This document shows, one piece after another, positions 50,876 to 58,619 of a stretch of 64,000 nt of DNA. Origin of the DNA: JANQOH01 sp965214495 (lineage in GTDB: Bacteria > Pseudomonadota > Alphaproteobacteria > UBA7887); contig OZ243958.1 of the NCBI GenBank assembly GCA_965214495.1, forward strand, positions 372,001 to 436,000, read 5' to 3'. The first letter of the stretch is position 1. The number at the start of each line of letters is the position of its first letter. The notes beneath the pieces were generated by a model, which searched no databases, was not told where the DNA came from, and was given only the letters and a program-made list of their open reading frames with translations. A program made the position numbers and the translations under genes.

Positions 50876-50940
50876 CTGTCATTGCCGACATGCACCGCAC
50901 CCCGAACGAATCGCGATAATTTTCGAACCGGGACACGACC
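50876..50940. mobile_element. diverged right end of the MITE-like element
   Basis: CTGTCATTGCC through CGCGATAATTTTCGAACCG aligns along its whole length, with a 3-bp gap, to 39749-39808, the right end of the 504-bp element. The partner left end is not visible nearby. It ends 16 bp before the next gene and may carry that gene's promoter. Confidence 0.65.
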
Positions 50941-50956
50941 GAAGAGGAGAACGACG

Positions 50957-51310
50957 ATGATCGCGGTGATTTTCGAGTTCACGGTGGCGCCGGGCGAGGA
51001 GGAGAGTTACTTCAGCCGCGCGGAACGGCTCGCCGGATCGGTGCGCGAGGCCGACGGCTTCATCTCGGTCGAGCGCTTCGAAAGCCGCACCGAACCCGGC
51101 AAGTTCGTGTCGCTGTCGTTCTGGCGCGACGAACGCGCCGTTGCCGCATGGCGCGCAGATCCGGTCCACCGCGAGGCGCAGGAGGACGGCAAGAGCGGGA
51201 TATTCTCGCGCTTTCGCCTGCGCGTCGCCCGGGTTTCGCGTGAGATCGGGTTCTCCGCCGCCGACGGGCGGCAGGCGCGCGACCTCCCGGCGCCGGGCGC
51301 GGGCCGTTGA
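50957..51310 (+). CDS. antibiotic biosynthesis monooxygenase (ABM)-fold protein
   Basis: 117 residues. The ABM fold is visible in IAVIFEFTVAPGEEESYFSR, DGFISVERFESRTEPGKFVS, and SFWRDERAVAAWRADPVHRE. A GAAGAGGAGA ribosome-binding site precedes the ATG. Similar small proteins are heme- or quinone-linked, but no diagnostic residue is visible. Second ABM-fold gene in the window beside a copy of the same element (see 39878). Confidence 0.82.
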   Translation: MIAVIFEFTVAPGEEESYFSRAERLAGSVREADGFISVERFESRTEPGKFVSLSFWRDERAVAAWRADPVHREAQEDGKSGIFSRFRLRVARVSREIGFSAADGRQARDLPAPGAGR

Positions 51311-51329
51311 CGCGGCCTCGGCGTTCCGG

Positions 51330-52244
51330 TTACGCGCGGTCCAGCGCCGCCATCAGTTCGCGCCATTCGCGCGGCGTGAGGCCGCTGTCGGCTTCGCTCA
51401 CCGCCTCGCCGGACACCAGGCGCTTCACGACCGCGAGCGCGCCTGCCGACAGGGTCACCGCGCCGGCCATGTAGTCCGCGAAAGCCCGATGTGCGACGGG
51501 CACCCACGGGCGCACGATGCGCTCCGCGATCGTTTCGGCGTAGGCGCGAATTTCATACTGCGCGTGCGGATCGGCGCGCAGCAGCAGGAAATGAAACAGG
51601 TTGTGCAGGTCGATCTTCCAATACCACTGGGTATAGAAGCTCACCGGCAGGTTCATCCGTGCGAGTTCGCGCGCCAGCCCCTCGCGCGTTTCGTCGCGGC
51701 GCGCGCCCGTTTCGTCTTCGTTCAGCATGTCGAGATAGCGGGCGTGGGCGCGTTCGGCGTCGCCGCGCAACATGCCGAGCACGCGGGCGGCTTCCGCGCC
51801 TTCCAGAACCGCCCCGCGCCCCTGCCGATTGGCCGCCGATTGCGTCGCCAGATGCGCCGGTTCGGGCACATAGAACTCGCGGTCGAGGATCGAATAGCGC
51901 GCCGAGTATTCGTTGACGCTGGCGGTGCGGTGGCGAATCCACTGGCGGGCGACGAAGATCGGCAGTTTGACGTGCAGCTTGATCTCGCACATCTCGAACG
52001 GCGTCGTGTGGCGATGCCGCATGAGGTAGCGGATCAGGCCGGCGTCGCGGCGCACCCGGCCGGTGCCGGCGCCGTAGGACACGCGGGCGGCCTGAACGAT
52101 CGCCGAGTCGTCGCCCATGTAATCGACCACGCGGACGAAGCCGTGGTCGAGAACGGCGAGCGGCGCGCCGAGGACCGCTTCCAGCGCGGGCACGGTCGCG
52201 CGCCGCGTGGGCGCGGATTCGACGGGGCGCGGATCGGAACTCAT
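51330..52244 (-). CDS. thyX: flavin-dependent thymidylate synthase ThyX
   Basis: 304 residues. The ThyX signature RHRTASVNEYSARYS at about 104-118 is intact. RHRHTTPFEMCEIKLHVKLP precedes it, and FYTQWYWKIDLHNLFHFL and YAETIAERIVRPWVP follow. It methylates dUMP using methylene-THF and FAD, replacing ThyA. At 304 residues it is longer than the classic 230-residue form, as is usual in alphaproteobacteria. Confidence 0.95.
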   Translation of the reverse strand: MSSDPRPVESAPTRRATVPALEAVLGAPLAVLDHGFVRVVDYMGDDSAIVQAARVSYGAGTGRVRRDAGLIRYLMRHRHTTPFEMCEIKLHVKLPIFVARQWIRHRTASVNEYSARYSILDREFYVPEPAHLATQSAANRQGRGAVLEGAEAARVLGMLRGDAERAHARYLDMLNEDETGARRDETREGLARELARMNLPVSFYTQWYWKIDLHNLFHFLLLRADPHAQYEIRAYAETIAERIVRPWVPVAHRAFADYMAGAVTLSAGALAVVKRLVSGEAVSEADSGLTPREWRELMAALDRA

Positions 52245-52324
52245 GGACGGATGATAGCGCAGGCGGCCTCGCCCCGCCCGCAGGGGCGTTGTTGCGGTTC
52301 GTTGCGGTTCGTGCCGGATCGGCC

Positions 52325-52411
52325 CGTTTGCAGGGGCAAGCCTTGTGGTTGCCCTCGGTTGTCGTCGTTCTGCTCGGGGGTTCGGGCAACCACAAGGGTT
52401 GCCCCTACAGA
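52325..52411. repeat. third locus of the palindromic modules (one inverted, one direct copy)
   Basis: The inverted copy lies at about 52330-52355 and the direct copy at about 52380-52411 (GGTTCGGGCAACCACAAGGG...). Stem GGGCAACC/GGTTGCCC, loop ACAAG. The two copies face each other across about 25 bp, so the pair could form one larger hairpin. Confidence 0.75.
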
Positions 52412-52444
52412 TTGTTGCGGTTCGTTCCGAGGGCGGTCATGGGG

Positions 52445-52468
52445 TAAATGGAACGATCGTTCCATTTA
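52445..52468. promoter_or_regulatory. perfect 24-bp palindrome, candidate TetR-type operator
   Basis: Every base of 52445-52468 pairs with its mirror; the half-site is TAAATGGAACGA. Palindromes of the form TGGAACG-CGTTCCA are typical targets of TetR-family dimers. It lies 379 bp before the giant gene and 201 bp before the thyX start codon on the other side, so either could be controlled. No TetR gene is in the window. Confidence 0.6.
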
Positions 52469-52651
52469 TAGTTGAACCGAACGTTTCAGAAAATATCCCG
52501 GTAATCTCGCGGCTACGGTCTTGACATTCCTGCAAGCGCAGGCGCCTTGTTCAAGGTCTGAGACTTGTCTTTGGGGGCGGTCGGATGAGATGTTTTCAAC
52601 CTGTCTGCAAACGTGAGCGGGACGCGGAAAACGCGCGAAGCGTCGGGTTTG

Positions 52652-52664
52652 CCCCCCCCCCCCC
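52652..52664 (+). repeat. run of 13 C, candidate slippage tract
   Basis: Thirteen consecutive C, 182 bp before the start codon of the giant modular protein. Such long runs are unstable in replication and, in promoter regions, change transcription. It is also a place where assemblies commonly err. Confidence 0.8.
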
Positions 52665-52846
52665 GCGCAACTCTCGCCATCTATCTGGCGGATGACACCG
52701 GGCCTCGGGCGGGGCCGAAGCCGCCCGGCCGTGTCGCATCCAGGGCGCATATGACCGGCTTCGGGGCGCCGCCCGCGTTCCGGTCCGGGCGGTTCCGGGC
52801 CGCGCCGACGCCGTAGCTTCTCCGCCGCTTCCGGAGAGGGATCGAC

Positions 52847-55399
52847 GTGCTGAAACGGCTCGCCCGCGCCCGCCTTGCGGCCGTCCTCGCCGGCGTCGTC
52901 TGGTCGATGGCCGCCGCCGGGGTCTCCGCGCAGACAACGCTGACGCTGTCGGCCGAGCGCGGCGACGGGAACGTGGTGACCGGCGTGAACGAGAGCGCGG
53001 GCGCCTTCACCGTCAGGGCGACGCTGGACGCGGCCGCGCCCGCGGGCGGGGTGACCGTGACCCTGGCGCAAGGCTCGACCAGCGGCGTCAGCCGTCCCGC
53101 CACCCTGGGCGCCGCGGCCGGCGAAGGCGACTGGACCCTGCCGTCGCCGCCCACCATCGCCATCGCCGCGGGCCAGACCTCCGGCACGGCGAGCATCGCG
53201 GTCGTTGACGACACGCATCACGAGTTCGAACAGAAGATCGTCCTCACCGCCACCACGGATACGACGCCCGTCCTGACCGCGCCCCGGCTCATCGTCAACC
53301 TCGGGAGCAACGATCCGAAACCCCGCGTAACCGGGATTACCGCCCCCGACCCGGTGAATGAGGGCGACACGGGCGCGGGGGCGACGCTGACATTCACGAT
53401 CAACCTGGACCGGATAACCGAGACGGCGGCTTCCGTTCGATACAGGATGGGGGGCACCGCGACCGAGAACGAGGACTATACTGTCGCACCCAGAGGGGGG
53501 CGCGACGTGATCGTCTCCGAGAGGACGAGCCAGGACGTCGTCGTCACCGTCATTCCCGACACCATCGTCGAGCCGAACGAGACCGTCAATCTCGAAATCT
53601 ATCGCTTCGGCAGCAATCTCCATCAAAACAACAATGCCTCAATACTCGCCGGCAGCAGGATCAACAACGATGACTCGCACACGGCGCCGGCGTTCGCTTC
53701 GACCGCCGGGATAGACGACCAGGTCTGGGTGGCGGACACCGCCATCTCCACGCTGGAACTGCCGGTGGCCACCGGCGGCAACGGCGCGCTGACCTACACG
53801 CTGGCGCCGGCGCTGCCGCCCGGGATGACCTTCGACGGCACAGCCGACCCCCCGACCGTTACCGGGACGCCGACCGGGACCCGGGCGACCGCGACGTTCA
53901 CCTATACGGTCGCCGATTCCGACGCCAACGAGGCCGCCGGCGACACCGACTCGCTGACGTTCGACATCGCCGTCACCGACGCGCCGCCCGGGGCGCTCAC
54001 GCTGTCCATCGTCGAGACCGTGGAGCACAACGGCATGACCGTGCCCGGCGGCGAGCGAGGGCACGGGCGACGACGAGGTCGCGCTCATCGTGACCGCCAC
54101 GCTGGACCGGCCTGCGTTGACGGGGGGCGCGACGATCCGGCTGTCCGACGCCACCGCGGCCGGGGCCGATACCGCGGTGCTCGGCGAGGACTGGTCGCTG
54201 CCCGCCGACCCCGCCATCGTCATCCCGGCGGGAGAAACGACGGGTTCCGCGTTCGTCACGATCCTCGACGACAACGTGGACGAGTGGACCCAGACGTTCG
54301 ACCTCGAGGGCGCGGTCGCCGCGCCCTCGAGCCTCACCGACACGCTCACCGTCGCCATCGAGGACAACGACCCCCGCGCCGCCGTCAGCTTCGGGCGGGA
54401 TCCGGCCGCCCTGCTGGAGGGGACCGGCGGCGCGGGGGCGGTGCTCACCGTCCCGGTGCTGCTGGACCGGCCCCACGAGAAGGGCGGCGCGGCCGGCCTC
54501 GGCGTCGTCTATACGATCTCCGGCACGGCGGCGCGGGGCGAGGACTACACCATCGCGCCGGCGGCGGAGACCAGCACGGCCGGGCAGGCCCGCGTGTCGA
54601 TCCCGCCCGGCGCGACGAGGGTGGACCTCGCCATCACCCTCGTCCGGGATACGGAGATCGAGGACGACGAGACGATCGCGCTCGACCTCCACGCCGTCGA
54701 TGCCGAGCTGCAAGTGCTCCAGGGCGCGAAGACGAGCGCCCGCACCTCGATCCTGGACGACGACGTGGAGTCGTCGCCCGCCTTCGCCAGCGACGCCGCC
54801 GTTCCCGACCAGTTCTGGTGGAAGGACCGGGCCAACGCCCCCCTGACGCTGCCGGCGGCCAGCGGCGGCAATGGCGCGCTCACCTACACGCTGACGCCGG
54901 CGCTGCCGGCCGGACTGACCTTCGACGCCGCGGCGAATCCCCCGACCGTCACCGGGACGCCGACCGCGAGCCTCGCCGCCGCGGCGTTCACCTACACGGT
55001 GACCGACTCCGACCCCACCTCTCCGGACAGCGCGAGCCTCGGCTTCGAGATTACCGTTGGCGCCGCGCCGACCGGCCTCGCCCTGTCCGCGGCCGCGACC
55101 GTGGACGAAGACGCCGACCTCCTGACGGTGACCGCCGAAATCGACCAGCCCGCGCGCACCGGCGGGGTGACGGTGACCTTCGCCGAGGCCGCGACGCCCG
55201 GCACCGCCGCGCTCGATACGGACTGGGCGCTGCCGCTGCCGGCCGCGGTCGCCATCGCGGCGGGCGAGACCGAGGCCGAGGCGGAGATCGCGATTATCGG
55301 CGACCGGCGGGACGAAGACGACGAGACCGTCGTGCTCACGGCCAGCGCCGCCACTCCCGCCCTCACCGCGCCCGACCTCACCGTCACCATCGTCGATGA
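52847..55399 (+). CDS. giant Calx-beta/putative-Ig repeat surface protein, first segment
   Basis: ATG at 52847 gives a signal peptide (MLKRLARARLAAVLAGVV..., cleavage near VSA-Q). Two Calx-beta-like modules (about 52936-53300 and 53313-53660, ending GSNDP and RINNDD) follow. Next is a putative-Ig (He_PIG-like) module (53680-53970) with LPVATGGNGALTYTLAPALP, then the start of a third Calx-beta module. At about 54048-54052 the sense shifts +1 into the next frame; beyond that this frame is Arg-rich nonsense to 55399. A paralogous module at the far end reads VPGVSEGE where this one breaks, which fixes the site. The Calx-beta Asp-rich loops (for example EDNDP) suggest calcium binding. Predicted secreted. 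Confidence 0.85.
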   Translation: MLKRLARARLAAVLAGVVWSMAAAGVSAQTTLTLSAERGDGNVVTGVNESAGAFTVRATLDAAAPAGGVTVTLAQGSTSGVSRPATLGAAAGEGDWTLPSPPTIAIAAGQTSGTASIAVVDDTHHEFEQKIVLTATTDTTPVLTAPRLIVNLGSNDPKPRVTGITAPDPVNEGDTGAGATLTFTINLDRITETAASVRYRMGGTATENEDYTVAPRGGRDVIVSERTSQDVVVTVIPDTIVEPNETVNLEIYRFGSNLHQNNNASILAGSRINNDDSHTAPAFASTAGIDDQVWVADTAISTLELPVATGGNGALTYTLAPALPPGMTFDGTADPPTVTGTPTGTRATATFTYTVADSDANEAAGDTDSLTFDIAVTDAPPGALTLSIVETVEHNGMTVPGGERGHGRRRGRAHRDRHAGPACVDGGRDDPAVRRHRGRGRYRGARRGLVAARRPRHRHPGGRNDGFRVRHDPRRQRGRVDPDVRPRGRGRRALEPHRHAHRRHRGQRPPRRRQLRAGSGRPAGGDRRRGGGAHRPGAAGPAPREGRRGRPRRRLYDLRHGGAGRGLHHRAGGGDQHGRAGPRVDPARRDEGGPRHHPRPGYGDRGRRDDRARPPRRRCRAASAPGREDERPHLDPGRRRGVVARLRQRRRRSRPVLVEGPGQRPPDAAGGQRRQWRAHLHADAGAAGRTDLRRRGESPDRHRDADREPRRRGVHLHGDRLRPHLSGQREPRLRDYRWRRADRPRPVRGRDRGRRRRPPDGDRRNRPARAHRRGDGDLRRGRDARHRRARYGLGAAAAGRGRHRGGRDRGRGGDRDYRRPAGRRRRDRRAHGQRRHSRPHRARPHRHHRR

Positions 55400-58300
55400 C
55401 GACACCCGCGCCGTCCTGGCCTCGACGGCCGCCCTCGTCGTGGATGAGGAAGACAGCGCGGGGGCGTCCTACGCCGTCACCCTCGACAGCCAGCCGATCG
55501 GGACCGTCACCGTCGCCGTCGGCGGCGCGACCGGGGAGGTCTCGGTCTCCCCGGACAGCCTGGAGTTCACCCCGGCCGACTGGCACGTCGCGCAGGAAGT
55601 GACCGTGACCGCAGCGGCCGACGCCGATGCGGCGGACGACGCCGCGACGCTGACCCACACCCCGACCGGTGGCGGCTATACGGGCGTGGCCGGGCCGCAG
55701 GTGCAGGTCACGGTCGCCGACGACGACCGGGCCACCGCCTTCGCCATGGGGGCCTCGGTCCCCGAGCAGACCTGGACCGTGGCCGACAGCGTCGCCCTGC
55801 AACTTCCGGCCGCCACCGGCGGCAGCGCCCCGCTGACCTACACGCTCACCCCGGACATCACGGCATACGGCCTGAGCTTCGACGCGGCCGCGCGCACCGT
55901 CGGCGGGTCGCCGGACCGGGCCCTCGAGAGGACGGCGTTCACCTGGAAGGCGACCGATGCCGACGCGAACGAGACCTCGTTGACCTTCCATGTCACCATC
56001 TACCGGCCGACCTTCGGGACGGAGCGGCTGGGCAACCTGTCGGTCTCGCCGGGGCCGCTGATCCCGCTCTGCGACCCGCGCGACGGAAGCTGCCCCGTCG
56101 GCTTCGACCCGGAGCGCACCTCATATACGGCGCCGCCGACCATGAGCGAGACGGTGACGGTGTCGTTCCTGGGGCCGAAGACCGGGGATGCGGTGCGTCA
56201 AATCGTCTCGTTCGCTCGTTGCACCCCGGGCACAAGCTATTCCCAGATATGCAGTAATCACGTTTCGATCACCAACGCGACCGGCGTCTATTCGCAGACG
56301 GCCAGGCTGGGGCGGGGCAGAAACGAGATCGAGGTCCGCATCAGGGAGGAAGGAGCCGAGTCCGCCACCACCTACAGCATCGACGTCACGCGGATCGGCA
56401 GGGTCGAGCTGACCGCCGAGCCGGCGAGCGTGGAGGAAGGCGACGGCGCGGCCCGGATAAAGGTCACCGCGCGCTACCCCTACCAGGCCGCCGCGCGTCT
56501 CGACCGCAGCACGATCGTCCTGAAGGACGCCACCCTGCCGTATCCCGTCACGGTGCCGGTGACGGTGGGCGGCGGCGGCAGCGCGCCGGCCGCGGGCGGC
56601 GGCGTGGACTTCGACGATGTGGCGGGCTTCACGCTCGTCATCCCCGCCGGCGGCAACCGCGACGCCGCGACCTTCGACCTGGCCGTGGCCGGCGACGCCC
56701 TCGACGAGGACGACGAGACGCTGGAGATCACCGGGGGCGAGGGCGTGGCGCCCGCGGAGCTGACTATCTTCGACGACGACGATCCGCCCACCGTCTCCAT
56801 ATCGTCCGACGACGCCGCCGTCACCGAGGGCGACGACCCGGCGGTGTCGGCCACCGTGCGCCTCGACGCCCCGAGCGGCAGGACCGTCACCGTGGACTGG
56901 GCGACGAGCGACGGCTCGGCGAAGGCCGGCTCGGACTACACCGCCGGCTCGGGCACGCTCACCTTCGCCCCGGGCGAGACGACGAAGACGGTCAGCGTCC
57001 CCATCCTCGACGACGAGGTCGCCTATGAGGGGCACAGGGAGACCTTCGCCATCGGGCTGAGCCTCCCGACGGGCGCGAACGCGATGCTCCACGACACCGA
57101 TCGCACGGTCACGGTCACCGTTACCGACGACGACGGCGTCGGGGCGGCCCTGACCTTGTCCGCGCCCGGCGAGATGTGGGAGGGAGGGACGGCGTCGGTG
57201 ACCGCCACGCTGAGCCACCCGGCGCCGCCTCAGGGCCTCGACGTGACCCTCTACGAACCCACCGCGGGGCGGGGCGACGCCGTGCGGGACTCGGACTGGT
57301 CGCTGCCGGCCGCCGTCATCGCCATCGCCGGGGGCGAGACGAGCGGCGCCGCGGCCCTCACGATCATCGACGACGACATCGACGAGCCCCGGGAGTCGAT
57401 CGTGCTCCGCGCCACCACTTCCGGGCTCGTCCCCGGGCTGGACCTGTTCGCCCCCGACCTCACCATCTCGCTCTTCGACGACGACCGGGCGCCCGATCTG
57501 CTGGTCGTCTCCGCCAAGCCCGGCGAGCGGCCGGCCGACGTGGACGAGGGCGACAGCGGCCCCGGCGCGGAGTTCGAATACAAGCTGTCGCTGACCCGCG
57601 CCAGCGAGAAGGAGGTCCTCGTCACCTGGGAGGCCCTGGGCACGGCGAGCGCCGGCGAGGACTACAGCGCCGCGCCGCCCGCCGGGCAGTTCGCCTTCCC
57701 CAGGGGGCGGAAGGACTTCACCATCGTCCTCACCGTCATCCCCGACACCGACTTCGAGGAGGACGAGACGATCGGCATTCGGGTGCTGAGCGCCACCAAT
57801 ACCCTCGGCGTCCAGGAACCGGCGGAGACGGCGCTGAGCGCGATCCGCAACGACGACACCAACTCGACGCCCAGCTTCGCGGTCGATGCGCATATCGCCG
57901 ATCAGGTCTGGGCGACGAGCGTCGATATCGGCACGCTGGAGCTGCCGGTGGCGGTCGGCGGCGGCGACGGCGGCCTGACCTACACGCTGACGCCGGACAT
58001 CGCGGAATACGGGCTGACCTTCGACGCCGCCGCCGACCCGCCCAGCATCACCGGCGTTCCCGACAAGGAATTGGACGGCGTGGAGTTCCGTTACACGGTC
58101 ACCGATGCGAACAACGACGCCAGATCCCTCGTCTTCGACGTCGTCATCGGAGAGCCGTCGTTCATCTTCCTCACCCCCTCGATTTACCGGGTTTCCGAGG
58201 ACGCGGGCTCGGCCACCGTCCAGGTAAGGATAACTCCGGCCCCCGATCGGTCCGTTGACTACGAGCTGACCTTCACCGACGGCACGGCCACCGGGGCCGC

Positions 58301-58619
58301 CGACTATGAACGGGGGGGCGACGGACACCACGTCCACCACCCCCAAAGAGGTAGCCAGCAGCCAGTCCGTCAAGCTCATCGACGACGACATCGACGAGGC
58401 GGACGAGACCTTCACGGTGGCGATCGGCATCGATGCCGACACCTCGCGCGAGCACAGGGTGCTGGTCGATACCCCCAAAGAGGCCACCTGGACGATCGCC
58501 GACGACGACGATGCCCCGACGGGGATCGACCTGTCCGTGGACACGCCGGAGCTGGCCGAGAACGCCGCGCCGACCGAGGTCTCGGTGACCGCCACCGTCA
58601 CCGGCGGCACGACCTATGA
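54090..58619 (+). CDS. giant Calx-beta/putative-Ig repeat surface protein, second segment
   Basis: Continues the protein in the next frame; the coding sense starts at about 54052 although the first ATG is at 54090. It encodes the rest of Calx-beta module 3 and modules 4 to 10. Putative-Ig modules lie near 54775, 55735 and 57870, each with the pattern LTYTLTP..LTFDAAA..VTGTP..FTYTVTD. A cadherin-like beta-sandwich domain with four Cys is at about 56020-56400, and half of module 11 follows. A canonical Calx-beta unit is TVSISSDDAAVTEGDDP with SDYTAGSGTLTFAPGET. The frame breaks at a run of seven G (58312-58318): removing one G gives DYERGATDTTSTTPK and restores the protein. After that this frame is nonsense to 58619. 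Confidence 0.85.
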   Translation: MTATLDRPALTGGATIRLSDATAAGADTAVLGEDWSLPADPAIVIPAGETTGSAFVTILDDNVDEWTQTFDLEGAVAAPSSLTDTLTVAIEDNDPRAAVSFGRDPAALLEGTGGAGAVLTVPVLLDRPHEKGGAAGLGVVYTISGTAARGEDYTIAPAAETSTAGQARVSIPPGATRVDLAITLVRDTEIEDDETIALDLHAVDAELQVLQGAKTSARTSILDDDVESSPAFASDAAVPDQFWWKDRANAPLTLPAASGGNGALTYTLTPALPAGLTFDAAANPPTVTGTPTASLAAAAFTYTVTDSDPTSPDSASLGFEITVGAAPTGLALSAAATVDEDADLLTVTAEIDQPARTGGVTVTFAEAATPGTAALDTDWALPLPAAVAIAAGETEAEAEIAIIGDRRDEDDETVVLTASAATPALTAPDLTVTIVDDDTRAVLASTAALVVDEEDSAGASYAVTLDSQPIGTVTVAVGGATGEVSVSPDSLEFTPADWHVAQEVTVTAAADADAADDAATLTHTPTGGGYTGVAGPQVQVTVADDDRATAFAMGASVPEQTWTVADSVALQLPAATGGSAPLTYTLTPDITAYGLSFDAAARTVGGSPDRALERTAFTWKATDADANETSLTFHVTIYRPTFGTERLGNLSVSPGPLIPLCDPRDGSCPVGFDPERTSYTAPPTMSETVTVSFLGPKTGDAVRQIVSFARCTPGTSYSQICSNHVSITNATGVYSQTARLGRGRNEIEVRIREEGAESATTYSIDVTRIGRVELTAEPASVEEGDGAARIKVTARYPYQAAARLDRSTIVLKDATLPYPVTVPVTVGGGGSAPAAGGGVDFDDVAGFTLVIPAGGNRDAATFDLAVAGDALDEDDETLEITGGEGVAPAELTIFDDDDPPTVSISSDDAAVTEGDDPAVSATVRLDAPSGRTVTVDWATSDGSAKAGSDYTAGSGTLTFAPGETTKTVSVPILDDEVAYEGHRETFAIGLSLPTGANAMLHDTDRTVTVTVTDDDGVGAALTLSAPGEMWEGGTASVTATLSHPAPPQGLDVTLYEPTAGRGDAVRDSDWSLPAAVIAIAGGETSGAAALTIIDDDIDEPRESIVLRATTSGLVPGLDLFAPDLTISLFDDDRAPDLLVVSAKPGERPADVDEGDSGPGAEFEYKLSLTRASEKEVLVTWEALGTASAGEDYSAAPPAGQFAFPRGRKDFTIVLTVIPDTDFEEDETIGIRVLSATNTLGVQEPAETALSAIRNDDTNSTPSFAVDAHIADQVWATSVDIGTLELPVAVGGGDGGLTYTLTPDIAEYGLTFDAAADPPSITGVPDKELDGVEFRYTVTDANNDARSLVFDVVIGEPSFIFLTPSIYRVSEDAGSATVQVRITPAPDRSVDYELTFTDGTATGAADYERGGDGHHVHHPQRGSQQPVRQAHRRRHRRGGRDLHGGDRHRCRHLARAQGAGRYPQRGHLDDRRRRRCPDGDRPVRGHAGAGRERRADRGLGDRHRHRRHDL

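Larger units (their letters stand above)
52245..52846. other. intergenic region upstream of the giant gene, 602 bp
   Basis: Contains, in order, palindromic repeat modules (52325-52411), a perfect 24-bp palindrome (52445-52468), a TTGACA at 52518-52523 with a CCTGC-AAGC-GCAGG hairpin, and a run of 13 C (52652-52664). No coherent gene on either strand. It should hold the promoter of the giant gene. Confidence 0.7.

Noticed and set aside
53997..55991. A 664-residue minus-strand open frame
   Set aside because: Antisense to the Calx-beta and putative-Ig modules, with no recognisable domain.
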